Below are positions 7,358-14,443 of a stretch of 22,307 nucleotides of DNA, piece after piece. The stretch covers positions 1 to 22,307 of IMG/VR virus record IMGVR_UViG_3300025326_000221, one strand, 5' to 3'. The notes below the pieces were generated by a model. That model did no database searches, was not told the DNA's origin, and saw nothing but the letters and a program-made list of their open reading frames with translations. Positions within the stretch are counted from its first letter, which is position 1; the number at the start of each line of letters is the position of its first letter. The stretch is from a virus. A program made the position numbers and the translations under genes.

Positions 7358-7795
7358 TTACGCCGGCTCGGTTTCGGGGTTCCCACCGACGAAGTAGTCC
7401 ACGTCGGCCAGGTCCAGCACCCACTCGCGCTCCTCGATCTCCTTGCTGAACGAAGCAGCCGGGCGCTTGCGCACCCAGGCCGTGGCGGAGAACAGGGTCG
7501 TGCGCCCGCTTCCGTCCTGGATCAGGAGCGGCACCACGCCTGCGTTGGAGAGGCGGTCGGCCTGCGCGAACCCGGAGAGGACATCGTTGCTCGGGCTGGT
7601 CTGCATCAGCGTCAGCGTAGCGCTGCCGCCGTTGTTGTTGGACTTCGCGCGCGCGGTCTCGCCATCGGCGCCAGTCTCCTTGGAAAAGGAATCCTCGTCC
7701 ATTTCCAGATTGAGGAAGGTGCCGTCGGCGAAGCCGCCGATGGGAAACCCTCCGACGACGATGCGGACGTCCTTGGGGTCGTAAGTTCTGAGCAT
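7358..7795 (-). CDS. Tail tube protein (DUF3277-type structural protein)
   Basis: 145 residues. ATG at 7795 is chosen because AAGGAGG sits eight bases upstream and the family N-terminus fits (MLRTYDPKDVRIVVGGFPIGGFADGTFLNLEMDEDSFSK). The segment GADGETARAKSNNNGGSATLTLMQTSPSNDVLSGF is the typical core of DUF3277 tube proteins, with a C-terminal ASFSKEIEEREWVLDLADVDYFVGGN. It lies directly after the sheath and before the chaperone. The protein should stack as hexameric rings forming the inner tube. A longer reading upstream of the ATG in this frame would run antiparallel through the sheath gene and is not credible. Confidence 0.88.
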   Translation of the reverse strand: MLRTYDPKDVRIVVGGFPIGGFADGTFLNLEMDEDSFSKETGADGETARAKSNNNGGSATLTLMQTSPSNDVLSGFAQADRLSNAGVVPLLIQDGSGRTTLFSATAWVRKRPAASFSKEIEEREWVLDLADVDYFVGGNPETEPA

Positions 7796-7827
7796 GGGCA
7801 GATCCTCCTTGAAAGTGACGGGCTCGG

Positions 7828-9129
7828 TTAGACGGACACCACGCCGCTGATCTCGGTCTTGTGAATAGCGCCGGCCAGGGTGGCCTTGAACTTCACGTCT
7901 GGCAGCAGACGGTTCTGCTTGTCGATTGCCGAAACGTCCGCGACCAGCGGAGCCGTGACGGTCGGGGCGGGATTGTTCGACAAGAACGTGCGGTCCACGC
8001 CCTGCTGGAGCTGGGCCTTGACCTCCGCCACCACCACGGCCACGCCGGAGTCGGTGTACGGAACCTTGAGCGCGCCAGCGAGCTTGCCGAACACGCGCTC
8101 CTTGATGCGCGCCTCCAGCCAGTCGATCCCGATGATCGTGTCGATGTAGTCGCCCTCGGACACCTGGCCCTCGGCGGTGATGTTGACGCCGGCCACCTGC
8201 TCGTAGGTGTTGCAGAACTTGGCCCGGGCGTTGGTGGACTGCGTAGAGGTGAGGGTAGAGACGGCGATCCCGGCCAGGTTTTTGAACATGGCGGTGTACG
8301 TGCCGGGCTCCAGCGCCAGCACGCGGCCCATGAGGGCGGCGTCGGGGTAGACGGTGTCCGCGGCCGCGTGGTAGATGCACGCGCTGCGGGAATAGTCGGC
8401 AGCCTTGAGGATCGCGGCGAGGGACGTGGTGTCGCTCAGATCGGCGACGTCCACGACGTCGGCTTCCTGCGTGGCGGCGAAGAAGAACTTCTTGTTCGCC
8501 TCGACCCACAGCGCGGCGGCCTGCATGTTGGCGGAGCTGCGGTCGGTCAGGACCAGACCGTACCAGTCCGGCTGCTCGTTGTTGACAGCGCTGAGGTCGT
8601 CGGCCATGGCATCGGCTGCCGTGAGGGCGTCGATGGTCAGGCGCGCGGAGACGGCCATGGTCCAGGCGTCGCCGGGCACGTCCTGCGTGAGTGAGAAGGT
8701 GTCGGAATCCACCGAGGCGGCGGTGACGGGCTCGGAGCCGCCGTTGACCGCGGCGATCAAGCCGTCGCGGATCTCGGTGGCGGTGGCGGAGGCATCGGAA
8801 GTGAACGGAAAGTTCACGCCGTTGATCGTGACGCTGTACAGCGTGGTGTTGGCCACGACGCTGACGGTGACGTTGGCGACGTCCACATGGCGGCGGCCGA
8901 TGGCCACGCGCTCGGGCGCGGGCGTCTGCGCGAAATATTCCGATGCGGCCTTGTAGGCCTCGGTCGTGGACGGGTGGACCAGGGCCAGCGCGGAGAGCGA
9001 GTCGAAGTACTCGACGCGCGCGGTGCCGCTCAGGTGCGTGGCCAGGATCAAGCCGGTGCCGAACCCCTGCTGGGTAACGGTCACGCTGTCGCGGGTGATT
9101 ACGACGTCGACGATGTCGGTGAGTTCCAT
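7828..9129 (-). CDS. Contractile tail sheath protein (DUF3383 family)
   Basis: 433 residues, ATG at 9129 with AGGAGG five to six bases upstream. The N-terminus (IVDVVITRDSVTVTQQGFGTGLILATH) and the segment YKAASEYFAQTPAPERVAIGRR are characteristic of DUF3383 sheath proteins. The C-terminal part contains the sheath fold (NTYEQVAGVNITAEGQVSEGDYIDTIIGIDWLEARIKERVFGKLA, then LPDVKFKATLAGAIHKTEISGVVSV). Residues about 85-162 form an inserted module, ANTTLYSVTINGVNFPFTSD and onward, shared with baseplate J. A sheath implies myovirus morphology. Only a short gap separates it from the tube gene. Confidence 0.93.
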   Translation of the reverse strand: MELTDIVDVVITRDSVTVTQQGFGTGLILATHLSGTARVEYFDSLSALALVHPSTTEAYKAASEYFAQTPAPERVAIGRRHVDVANVTVSVVANTTLYSVTINGVNFPFTSDASATATEIRDGLIAAVNGGSEPVTAASVDSDTFSLTQDVPGDAWTMAVSARLTIDALTAADAMADDLSAVNNEQPDWYGLVLTDRSSANMQAAALWVEANKKFFFAATQEADVVDVADLSDTTSLAAILKAADYSRSACIYHAAADTVYPDAALMGRVLALEPGTYTAMFKNLAGIAVSTLTSTQSTNARAKFCNTYEQVAGVNITAEGQVSEGDYIDTIIGIDWLEARIKERVFGKLAGALKVPYTDSGVAVVVAEVKAQLQQGVDRTFLSNNPAPTVTAPLVADVSAIDKQNRLLPDVKFKATLAGAIHKTEISGVVSV

Positions 9130-9138
9130 GCTGTCCTC

Positions 9139-9711
9139 CTACGGGGTTGAGTCCACGGTGAAAGCCTGCACGATGTCCGGCGCGGGCGGGTGCTCGATGG
9201 TGGCTTCAACCTGCACCTCTCCAATATAACTCACATCGGCGTCTACTGTACTGGCATGAGTGCGGAACCGGATGTCTAGATTCCCCCGCTCCAGGAACTG
9301 AGAATCGTATAGCCCGGTCAGGTCCGTGATCCCGAGGGCCTGGATCACGGCAATAGCCTCCTCCCGGAGTTCCTCCATGGCTGAATCAATGTCAAGTGCG
9401 GCCCGCAGATCCTCCAAAATTTGCAAAGCCCCGACCCCAAAAGCCTGGAGGTTGACCGTAAATTCCCTGTCTCCCACCAGTTCCACGTCGAAAACATCCG
9501 GCGCGGATTCAACGAGAGGTAAGGCGAAATCCCGAAGGTTCGGTTTGAGGAGGGGAGAAACAAAGATCGTGACGTATTTGCTTGGCGTGGCCTCATTCGA
9601 CGGGCGCGGCGCATTTTGACGCTCGAAAATAGCCTTCCAACCCACCGGCAAACGGTCGGCCACGAAGGCCTGGATCGCGGTTCGAAGCTCGGCAATAGTT
9701 GGGGATGACAT
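9139..9711 (-). CDS. Neck terminator protein (LIC_12616/gp12-like family)
   Basis: 190 residues. ATG at 9711 begins five bases after the preceding stop and matches the usual family N-terminus (MSSPTIAELRTAIQAFVADRLPVGWKAIFERQNAPRP). Later landmarks are DVFDVELVGDREFTVNLQAFGVGALQILEDLRAALD and the C-terminal LERGNLDIRFRTHASTVD followed by a beta hairpin IGEVQVEATIEHP. The family closes the head-proximal end of the tail or neck. A longer in-frame upstream start at 9789 would overlap the previous gene extensively and lacks support. Codon use is somewhat less GC-rich than neighbours. Confidence 0.85.
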   Translation of the reverse strand: MSSPTIAELRTAIQAFVADRLPVGWKAIFERQNAPRPSNEATPSKYVTIFVSPLLKPNLRDFALPLVESAPDVFDVELVGDREFTVNLQAFGVGALQILEDLRAALDIDSAMEELREEAIAVIQALGITDLTGLYDSQFLERGNLDIRFRTHASTVDADVSYIGEVQVEATIEHPPAPDIVQAFTVDSTP

Positions 9712-9716
9712 GGTAA

Positions 9717-10067
9717 TCAGGCCAGGACGGCCGGCTGCTCCAGCTTGACAGCCACGGCCTTGAAATGAGGGATCACCTGGTTCTGCCACACCTCGACGGA
9801 CAGGATCTCGAACTCCTCGCCGAACAGCTCCACGCGGTCGGGGTTCTGGTCCCGGACGGTGTGCAGTTCCACGTCGGTATAGATCCGGTAGGCCTGGGAA
9901 TTGCGGCGGCCCTCGGGCAGGGTCTCCATCTCCTTGGGCTTGAGCGGCTGCACGGAGGCGCGGATCGTGAACGGCGCGTTCTCGGCCTCGGCCTTCCAGG
10001 TTCCATCCACGTAGGTGCCGGAGCCAAGGCGGCGGATGCTCAGGGTGAAGTTGCGGAGGCTGCTCAC
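9717..10067 (-). CDS. Head-tail joining / neck protein, function approximate
   Basis: 116 residues. GTG at 10067 overlaps the previous stop as GTGA. The sequence is beta-rich (FTLSIRRLGSGTYVDGTWKAEAENAPFTIRASVQPLKPKEMETLPEGRRNSQAYRIYTDVELH), followed by FGEEFEILSVEVWQNQVIPHFKAVAVKLE. The TIRASVQPLKPKEMETLPEGRR and VELHTV segments recall head-closure or minor capsid proteins of tailed phages (head-tail joining, HK97 gp7/SPP1 gp16-like barrels). Position between two tail-completion genes supports a neck role. I am confident it is a gene, less about the exact family. Confidence 0.75.
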   Translation of the reverse strand: MSSLRNFTLSIRRLGSGTYVDGTWKAEAENAPFTIRASVQPLKPKEMETLPEGRRNSQAYRIYTDVELHTVRDQNPDRVELFGEEFEILSVEVWQNQVIPHFKAVAVKLEQPAVLA

Positions 10068-10537
10068 TTCTTCACCACGTTTACATGACGAATGCTTTGC
10101 ACCAATTGCCTAGTATCAATCAAGGTGCGGCTGCTGCCCTTCTTCTCGATGGTGGCCGCGGCCAGGGGCGGGGGGACGTTGGAGCTGATCTTCGCTTGAA
10201 CTTGGGCGGTGTGCAGGAGCCCGACCACGTCCAGGGACTGCTCGATGGTGCGGGTGCCCGCCAGGATCGCGCCCTTCTCTTTGGCCAGCACTTGGTCGAT
10301 CTCGCGCCGGTGCTGGTCGAAGGCGGAGCGCAGGAATGACCGCTGGGGGATGTTCCGGTTCGGCGCCCCGAACTCATGAACGGCTCCGACCGTGACCAGG
10401 GAGGACAGCCCCCCCTCGTCGTTGCGCTGGCTCCCCTGCTGGAGCCCGACCTTGGTATAGGAGCCAGAGAGCCGGGACATGGTACGCTTGATGCGGCCCC
10501 AGCCAAGGTCGGTATCCGTGACCCCTCTGCGGCTCAC
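10064..10537 (-). CDS. Tail-completion / virion morphogenesis protein (HK97 gp10-like)
   Basis: 157 residues. The GTG start at 10537 overlaps the DUF4054 stop by four bases. Visible landmarks are TKVGLQQGSQRNDEGGLSSLVTVGAVHEFGAPNRNIPQRSFLRSAF, in which the VGAVHEFG and NIPQRSFLRSAFD segments are shared by HK97 gp10-like and Mu virion morphogenesis proteins that link head and tail. The C-terminal half (PPLAAATIEKKGSSRTLIDTRQLVQSIRHVNV) also fits: the LIDTRQLVQSIR segment is conserved in that family. Both neighbours overlap it by four bases, so neck proteins are likely made in stoichiometric coupling. Confidence 0.85.
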   Translation of the reverse strand: MSRRGVTDTDLGWGRIKRTMSRLSGSYTKVGLQQGSQRNDEGGLSSLVTVGAVHEFGAPNRNIPQRSFLRSAFDQHRREIDQVLAKEKGAILAGTRTIEQSLDVVGLLHTAQVQAKISSNVPPPLAAATIEKKGSSRTLIDTRQLVQSIRHVNVVKK

Positions 10538-10890
10538 AGGCCCGCCATCATCCGGTTACGCGCGGCGAAGATGGTGGAATCCCGCAGGCGCTTGAGTTCC
10601 AGGCCCCAGGAGGTCTGGGCCAGGTCGCCGGAGAGGTCCGCCCCGCCCCCGCCGTAGGAGCGGGCCAGGTCGCCCTCGCGCTCGCTGGTGACGGGCCCAG
10701 CCGCAGCCGAGGCCCCCCGCTGCTCCAAAGCCAGCCAGTGCAGGACCAAGTAGGCGATGGCCGTGTTCTGGTGCGCGCCGAAGATGGCGCCTACTTGGCC
10801 CGTGGCCAGGACTATCAGGTCGGGAATGCGGGCGGCGTAGGTGGTGGCCAGCGCCGGAGCCCGCAGGGTGATGATCTCTGCCGGGGTCAC
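10534..10890 (-). CDS. Head-tail connector protein (DUF4054 family)
   Basis: 118 residues. GTG at 10890 has a G-rich ribosome-binding stretch about five bases upstream. The helical sequence with an Ala/Leu-rich middle (AHQNTAIAYLVLHWLALEQRG) followed by VTSEREGDLARSYGGGGADLSGDLAQTSWGLELKRLRDSTIFAARN is the usual layout of DUF4054 proteins: a helical connector core, then a loop containing a SxGGGG-like turn and the SWGxELxRLR segment. This family sits under the portal as adaptor. Gene order (capsid, small gene, DUF4054, gp10-like) agrees. Confidence 0.85.
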   Translation of the reverse strand: MTPAEIITLRAPALATTYAARIPDLIVLATGQVGAIFGAHQNTAIAYLVLHWLALEQRGASAAAGPVTSEREGDLARSYGGGGADLSGDLAQTSWGLELKRLRDSTIFAARNRMMAGL

Positions 10891-10905
10891 GGCGTCCCCC
10901 CGGGG

Positions 10906-11262
10906 TTATTCCTGGTTGGCGGCCTCGATGGCCTTCATGCGCGCGCGCACGGCGTCACGGACGCCCTTGCGCTCGTCGGTCTCGAACAGGGTGCGGAGGT
11001 CGCCCATGTCCTCCATGCCCGCGATCTCTTTCGCCATATCGGCTACGGTCTTGCCCGTGGCTTCGGGAGCGGTGGCGGGCTTGGGTGCCTCGGCCTTTTT
11101 GATCTCCTCGATCACGAGGATGCCAGCCTTAAGGGCGCGCTCGGCCGACCAGTGCCGCTTGACCTCGGCCGCGACGGCATCCTCGACCGAGTGGGTGCCG
11201 GGCAGTACCGCCACCTTGCCGAAGTAGGTCAGGTGGGGGCGGGTCCAGGTTACGTTCTTCAT
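10906..11262 (-). CDS. Unknown head/neck-region protein
   Basis: 118 residues, ATG at 11262 with GGAGG five bases upstream (GGAGGAACG ATG). The first half is a compact segment (LTYFGKVAVLPGTHSVEDAVAAEVKRHWSAERALKAGILVIEE); a Lys/Ala/Pro-rich linker follows near residues 55-70, and then an acidic helical region (VADMAKEIAGMEDMGDLRTLFETDERKGVRDAVRARMKAIEAA). No enzyme motif, cysteine cluster or membrane helix is seen. Proteins of this size often sit between capsid and connector genes in such phages, where they may be decoration or linker proteins. I do not assign a family. Confidence 0.75.
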   Translation of the reverse strand: MKNVTWTRPHLTYFGKVAVLPGTHSVEDAVAAEVKRHWSAERALKAGILVIEEIKKAEAPKPATAPEATGKTVADMAKEIAGMEDMGDLRTLFETDERKGVRDAVRARMKAIEAANQE

Positions 11263-11310
11263 CGTTCCTCCAGGTGGCCGGCCGGTATGGCAGGCTCAGG
11301 GCGAAGGTAA

Positions 11311-11328
11311 TAAACCCGCGGCGGTTTA
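11311..11328 (-). repeat. Perfect inverted repeat at the end of the major capsid gene
   Basis: TAAACC and GGTTTA, each six bases, are separated by six GC bases; one arm includes the capsid stop codon. In RNA this forms a small hairpin. It has no U-tract after it, so it is a weak candidate for partial termination or for mRNA 3'-end protection of the abundant capsid message. Confidence 0.45.
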
Positions 11329-12264
11329 GACCTCCAGGCCGTCCACGACGGTCACGGAGAGCGGGTAGTACACGATCACGCCGCCCGTGCGGGAGTGGGT
11401 CGGGACCACGAACTCCAGGTTGCGCTCCTGGGCGGGGAACTGCTCGTATGGCTGCGGGATCTGGAGCCCGAGCTTGTCCGTGCTCCGGCGATAGATCAGC
11501 ATGATGTCCGTCGGGCCGGCGCCGCCGGTCGAGGGGATGGTCGCCAGGGCCTCGAACTCGGGAACGCCCACGAAGTTGACCCCGGGCCAGACGCGCCGCA
11601 GGAACTCCAGGATCGTGGTGTCGGAGGTCGTCGACCGCGGGGTCGAGCCGATGTGGGCGAACTGTTTCAAGGCGATGGCCACCGTGTCCGACCGCTCCAC
11701 GCCCTTTGTGAGCGAGAGCTGGGCACCGATGGCGGTGTTGACATCTTCGATGATCTCGTCCGGGGTAGCCGTCAGCCATGCCCCGTTTACCGCCGCCGTC
11801 TTGGTGACATTGGCGTTGTAGATTAGGCCCTCGATCCCGTGGCTGGCGTCGCCGAACCACGCGATCTGGTTGGTGAGTTGGTCGTTGGAGTGGCGGGCGG
11901 CGTTGGCCTTCCGCTGCTCCAGGGGCAGGCCGGTCTTGGAGGCGCGGCGGATCTCTTGGATGTTGTAGCCGAAGCTGCCGCCGATGCCGCGCACCTTGGC
12001 TGTGAACTCCTTGCCGAAGATGTCGGATCGGGGCAGGTCGTCCGCATAGCTGGAGATGATCTTCGCCATGCCGACGTGGTCGTACTGGCGATAGGTGATC
12101 GTCTCCGCGCCGGGGCCGGCGTCCGTCTCGATGGGGATCAGCTCGTAGGCCATGAACTCTGGGTAGATCACGTCGTAACTGCGGGCCTTGATGGCTTCCA
12201 GCTCGCGCTCGAAGAACGCGGTTTCGTTCGCGTTCAGGTTCTGGGTATGGATAGCTTCCTTCAT
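11326..12264 (-). CDS. Major capsid protein (DUF2184 family)
   Basis: 312 residues, ATG at 12264 preceded by GAGGAG at suitable spacing. Landmarks of DUF2184 capsid proteins are visible: an N-terminal helix (NETAFFERELEAIKARSYDVIYPEFMAYELIPIETDAGPGAETITYRQYD), SSYADDLPRSDIFGKEFTAKVRGIGGSFGYNIQEIRRASKTGLPLEQRKA, then AWFGDASHGIEGLIYN. The C-terminal end is PAQERNLEFVVPTHSRTGGVIVYYPLSVTVVDGLEV. The family has the HK97 fold and in related phages lacks a self-cross-linking motif. It follows the protease/scaffold and cement genes, giving the complete procapsid set. No delta-domain-like extension is visible at the N-terminus. Confidence 0.92.
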   Translation of the reverse strand: MKEAIHTQNLNANETAFFERELEAIKARSYDVIYPEFMAYELIPIETDAGPGAETITYRQYDHVGMAKIISSYADDLPRSDIFGKEFTAKVRGIGGSFGYNIQEIRRASKTGLPLEQRKANAARHSNDQLTNQIAWFGDASHGIEGLIYNANVTKTAAVNGAWLTATPDEIIEDVNTAIGAQLSLTKGVERSDTVAIALKQFAHIGSTPRSTTSDTTILEFLRRVWPGVNFVGVPEFEALATIPSTGGAGPTDIMLIYRRSTDKLGLQIPQPYEQFPAQERNLEFVVPTHSRTGGVIVYYPLSVTVVDGLEV

Positions 12265-12331
12265 GGCTTTTCTCCTCGTGCCCTCTCGGGGCGTTTGGTT
12301 CGTTTTCCCGTGCTCCGTGGTCCGGTTCAGG

Positions 12332-13081
12332 TTACGGCTGGTTGATCTCGACGACGGCGAGCTGGCCAGTGGTGGCCGCGCTGCGGAACTTGGCTCCCGT
12401 CACTTGGATCGAGTTCGTGCTATCGTTGCGGAACTTACCCTCGCTGCCCGCGGCGTAGCTGATGTAGACGTCGTCGCCGTCGGCGATGGTGTCCACGACC
12501 GGCACCCAGGCCTTGCCGCGCCGGAGCGTGTTGACGCTGTCCAGCGTCTCGTAGCCGACCAGGGATTCCTTCTGCTCGTGCAGGGCGATGCCCCGGACGG
12601 TAGCAGCGGTATCGCCGCTGGAGGCGGTAACCACGACTCCGGCCTGCGATGCGCCGCCGGTGACGATGGCGTTGTTCACGGTCACAGTGACGTTCTCGCC
12701 CACGATGGTGAGGGTACGATTTCCAGCGCCGCCTACGGTGGCGGAGAGGACTCCGTCCACGGCTTCCACGGCCGCCTCGGCGGCTTGCATGGTGGCCAGG
12801 TGGGAGGTGGCGAACAGGACGCTGATCACCGTGGTGACCCCGTCCACGACCAGGTCGAAGGAGAGGGTGTTGGCGGTGATGAGGTCGGCGTCAAGCACGA
12901 CCGCTGAGGTGTTGATCAGGGGCCTGCGCACGGCCGTGAGGTCGGTTTGGGCTTGGACCACGCCGAGGCCGAAGTCTACCTGGGCGGCGGCGGGGTGGCT
13001 CTCGACGTAGTCGAAGCCGGCGTCCGCCTTCATGCCCGCGATGGCGGCGGCGGTGGTGAGGGAATAGCTGGTCTGCGACAT
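12332..13081 (-). CDS. Capsid cement/decoration protein with inserted module
   Basis: 249 residues, ATG at 13081 with AAGGAGA upstream. The outer parts (AIAGMKADAGFDYVESHPAAAQVDFGLGVVQ at residues 14-44 and VRGIALHEQKE through IQVTGAKFRSAATTGQLAVVEIN at 162-246) resemble the Gp24-like structural cement proteins made next to DUF2184 capsids; there is a conserved DGDDVYISYAAGSEGKF segment. Residues about 59-158 interrupt this with a separate beta/alpha module (ANTLSFDLVVDGVTTVISVLFATSHLATMQAAEAAVEAVDG) similar to modules in sheath and baseplate J. Cement proteins bind the capsid exterior, so an insertion could be displayed on the particle surface. Confidence 0.8.
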   Translation of the reverse strand: MSQTSYSLTTAAAIAGMKADAGFDYVESHPAAAQVDFGLGVVQAQTDLTAVRRPLINTSAVVLDADLITANTLSFDLVVDGVTTVISVLFATSHLATMQAAEAAVEAVDGVLSATVGGAGNRTLTIVGENVTVTVNNAIVTGGASQAGVVVTASSGDTAATVRGIALHEQKESLVGYETLDSVNTLRRGKAWVPVVDTIADGDDVYISYAAGSEGKFRNDSTNSIQVTGAKFRSAATTGQLAVVEINQP

Positions 13082-13150
13082 TTGATTCTCCTTTGGGTGG
13101 CGATCAGCCGACCCGGTTGCGTTCAGTTGCTCGGTGCGGTTCCAGTCCGG

Positions 13151-13714
13151 TTACTCGCCGTCCTTCTTCTTGTCCTTGCCGCCGTTCTTGAGGCGGTCCA
13201 GCATATTGTTGCGGGCCTCGTCCTGGCCACCCTTCTCCGGGGTGTTGTCGTGCCGATGGGCGGAGGCGCTGCGGCTGGCCGCGAGCTTGTCGTCGGCGTT
13301 GTCCTTGTCCACGTTCTCCGTGGCGATGTCGAAGCGGGCCTGGATATACTGCTCGGTCTGGCCGTTCAGGCTGGTGCCCTTGGCCGACTTCGCCAGGACC
13401 ACGGCGGTCTTGATCTCCAGGTCGGTCATGGTGTCGAGCTTGTTGACGGCCTCGGCGTCCAGCACCTTGGCCGCGATCCCGGTGAGGACCGCGCGCGCCT
13501 TCGAGGCGGCGAGGATCTTGGCGGGCATTTCGTTCGTGGCGGTGTCCAGCTTGGTCTTCAAGCCGTCGCGCTCGCCGGTGACTGTGTCGAGCTTCGCCTG
13601 CGCCGTGACCTTATCGCTATTGAGCGAAGTGTTTGCGGTGTTCAGGCGTTCCAGTTCCTTCGCCACTTCGGGTGCGGCCTCGTACTGGATTCCGTTGATC
13701 GTGACCTTTACCAT
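13151..13714 (-). CDS. Nested scaffold protein from an internal start (predicted)
   Basis: An ATG at residue 196 of the DUF2213 gene has GAGGAG six bases upstream, and the following sequence MVKVTINGIQYEAAPEVAKE reads like a native N-terminus at exactly the protease/scaffold boundary. The product would be 187 residues: a predicted coiled coil (KELERLNTANTSLNSDKVTAQAKLDTV), then a charged C-terminus. This is the arrangement of lambda C/Nu3, where scaffold alone is made in excess of the protease fusion. Internal initiation is inferred, not proven; the ribosome-binding site could be fortuitous. Confidence 0.6.
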   Translation of the reverse strand: MVKVTINGIQYEAAPEVAKELERLNTANTSLNSDKVTAQAKLDTVTGERDGLKTKLDTATNEMPAKILAASKARAVLTGIAAKVLDAEAVNKLDTMTDLEIKTAVVLAKSAKGTSLNGQTEQYIQARFDIATENVDKDNADDKLAASRSASAHRHDNTPEKGGQDEARNNMLDRLKNGGKDKKKDGE

Positions 13715-14299
13715 TTTCGTCTCCTCGTTGGGGTTGGCGTTGTTCCTGGCTTCGACCCTTACGGCATAAGGTACATCCGAATTGATGCGCATGGTGGAAC
13801 CGAACCGCGCCTCGTCTACGAGGGCTAGGTGGTTCTGCCGGATGTTCCGCTGGCGGAAGTTGTAGGCTTGACCCTCGTAAACGCCGGACTCCTCGTACAG
13901 GTCGAGGAAATAGCCGGTCGACAGCTCGTGCTTTCCGGCCTCGATGGCGCGGATGGCGGCGGCGTCGGTGATCACGACCTCGGCGGAAAGGAACGGGGCA
14001 TCCACCTGGATGCTGTTGCCGACGTGGCCCACGCTCAGCTCCTTCGAGTTGGAGGCGGTGAGCATTTCCTTCGGGTGTTCCAGCGTGATTGGGATATTCT
14101 TCAGCGAGTCCATCGACGCCTTGCTGAATACGTCGTCGGGGTGGCATAGCTCGTAGCGCAGGGAACCGTCGCCGTTGCGATAAGCGAACACGCCAGTCTT
14201 GCCGACGGTGCCCACGCCCTTGAGGTAACCCTCGGGCGTTTTTTCCGCGTTGAGGTGAACCTCGTGGCGGTCAAAGCGTGCGACGCGTTCTTTCGTCAT
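13151..14299 (-). CDS. DUF2213 prohead protease-scaffold fusion
   Basis: 382 residues. The start at 14299 is the only start codon after an in-frame stop at 14341, and begins directly after eight T of a terminator. Residues 1-170 match the DUF2213 head-maturation protease: TPEGYLKGVGTVGKTGVFAY, ITLEHPKEML (His75), a KELSVGHVGN segment, HELSTGYFLDLYEE (Ser127) and QNHLALVDEARFG (His157). Ser127 with the two His residues are the likely catalytic groups, by analogy with the herpes/HK97-type serine protease fold. Residues 196-382 form a Lys/Glu-rich helical scaffold with a polar tail ending GGKDKKKDGE. The protease would cut scaffold and itself during maturation. Upstream expression may be controlled by the adjacent attenuator. 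Confidence 0.88.
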   Translation of the reverse strand: MTKERVARFDRHEVHLNAEKTPEGYLKGVGTVGKTGVFAYRNGDGSLRYELCHPDDVFSKASMDSLKNIPITLEHPKEMLTASNSKELSVGHVGNSIQVDAPFLSAEVVITDAAAIRAIEAGKHELSTGYFLDLYEESGVYEGQAYNFRQRNIRQNHLALVDEARFGSTMRINSDVPYAVRVEARNNANPNEETKMVKVTINGIQYEAAPEVAKELERLNTANTSLNSDKVTAQAKLDTVTGERDGLKTKLDTATNEMPAKILAASKARAVLTGIAAKVLDAEAVNKLDTMTDLEIKTAVVLAKSAKGTSLNGQTEQYIQARFDIATENVDKDNADDKLAASRSASAHRHDNTPEKGGQDEARNNMLDRLKNGGKDKKKDGE

Positions 14300-14342
14300 A
14301 AAAAAAACCCCCGGTGCCTTGTGGGCTCGGGGGCGTTCTCAC
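14271..14342 (-). other. Possible leader ORF through the terminator
   Basis: A GTG at 14342 lies about 12 bases after GGAGG and opens a 23-residue reading frame (VRTPPSPQGTGGFFYDERTR and so on) that spans the terminator hairpin and ends at TGA 14271, overlapping the DUF2213 start in another frame. If translated, a ribosome would prevent the hairpin from forming. Its existence as a real peptide is uncertain. Confidence 0.3.
14300..14333 (-). terminator. Strong intrinsic terminator abutting the DUF2213 start codon
   Basis: On the minus strand, CCCCCG and CGGGGG form the outer stem and GCC/GGC the inner stem around a CACAA loop (14308-14333), followed immediately by eight T (14300-14307) and then the ATG at 14299. 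The direction is unambiguous because the T-run follows the hairpin only on the minus strand. It lies between the packaging and capsid blocks. Confidence 0.85.
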
Positions 14343-14390
14343 TGCTGGTTTTCTCCTCCAGGTGATCCGGCTACCTATGCGTTGACCCAT

Positions 14391-14419
14391 ATCATACTCG
14401 CTTGCATAGAATTTGGCAA
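14391..14419 (-). promoter_or_regulatory. Sigma70-type promoter upstream of the capsid operon
   Basis: On the minus strand a -35 TTGCCA (14419-14414) and a -10 TATGAT (14396-14391) are separated by 17 bases, each one mismatch from consensus. Transcription would start near 14384, giving a leader of about 85 bases before the DUF2213 start. GTTGAC (14433-14428) and GTCAAC (14386-14381) are a six-base inverted pair flanking the promoter and could be an operator, but six bases may be chance. Confidence 0.7.
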
Positions 14420-14443
14420 GTGGTTCTGTCAACCTCCGAGAAA

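Noticed and set aside
7358-8509. A 383-residue reading that extends the tube gene across the sheath gene
   Set aside because: The upstream part is Arg/His/Gly-rich shadow of the sheath; the ATG at 7795 has a clear ribosome-binding site.
14342-14342. GTG at 14342 as the true start of the DUF2213 protein
   Set aside because: It lies 43 bases upstream of the ATG and is out of frame with it.
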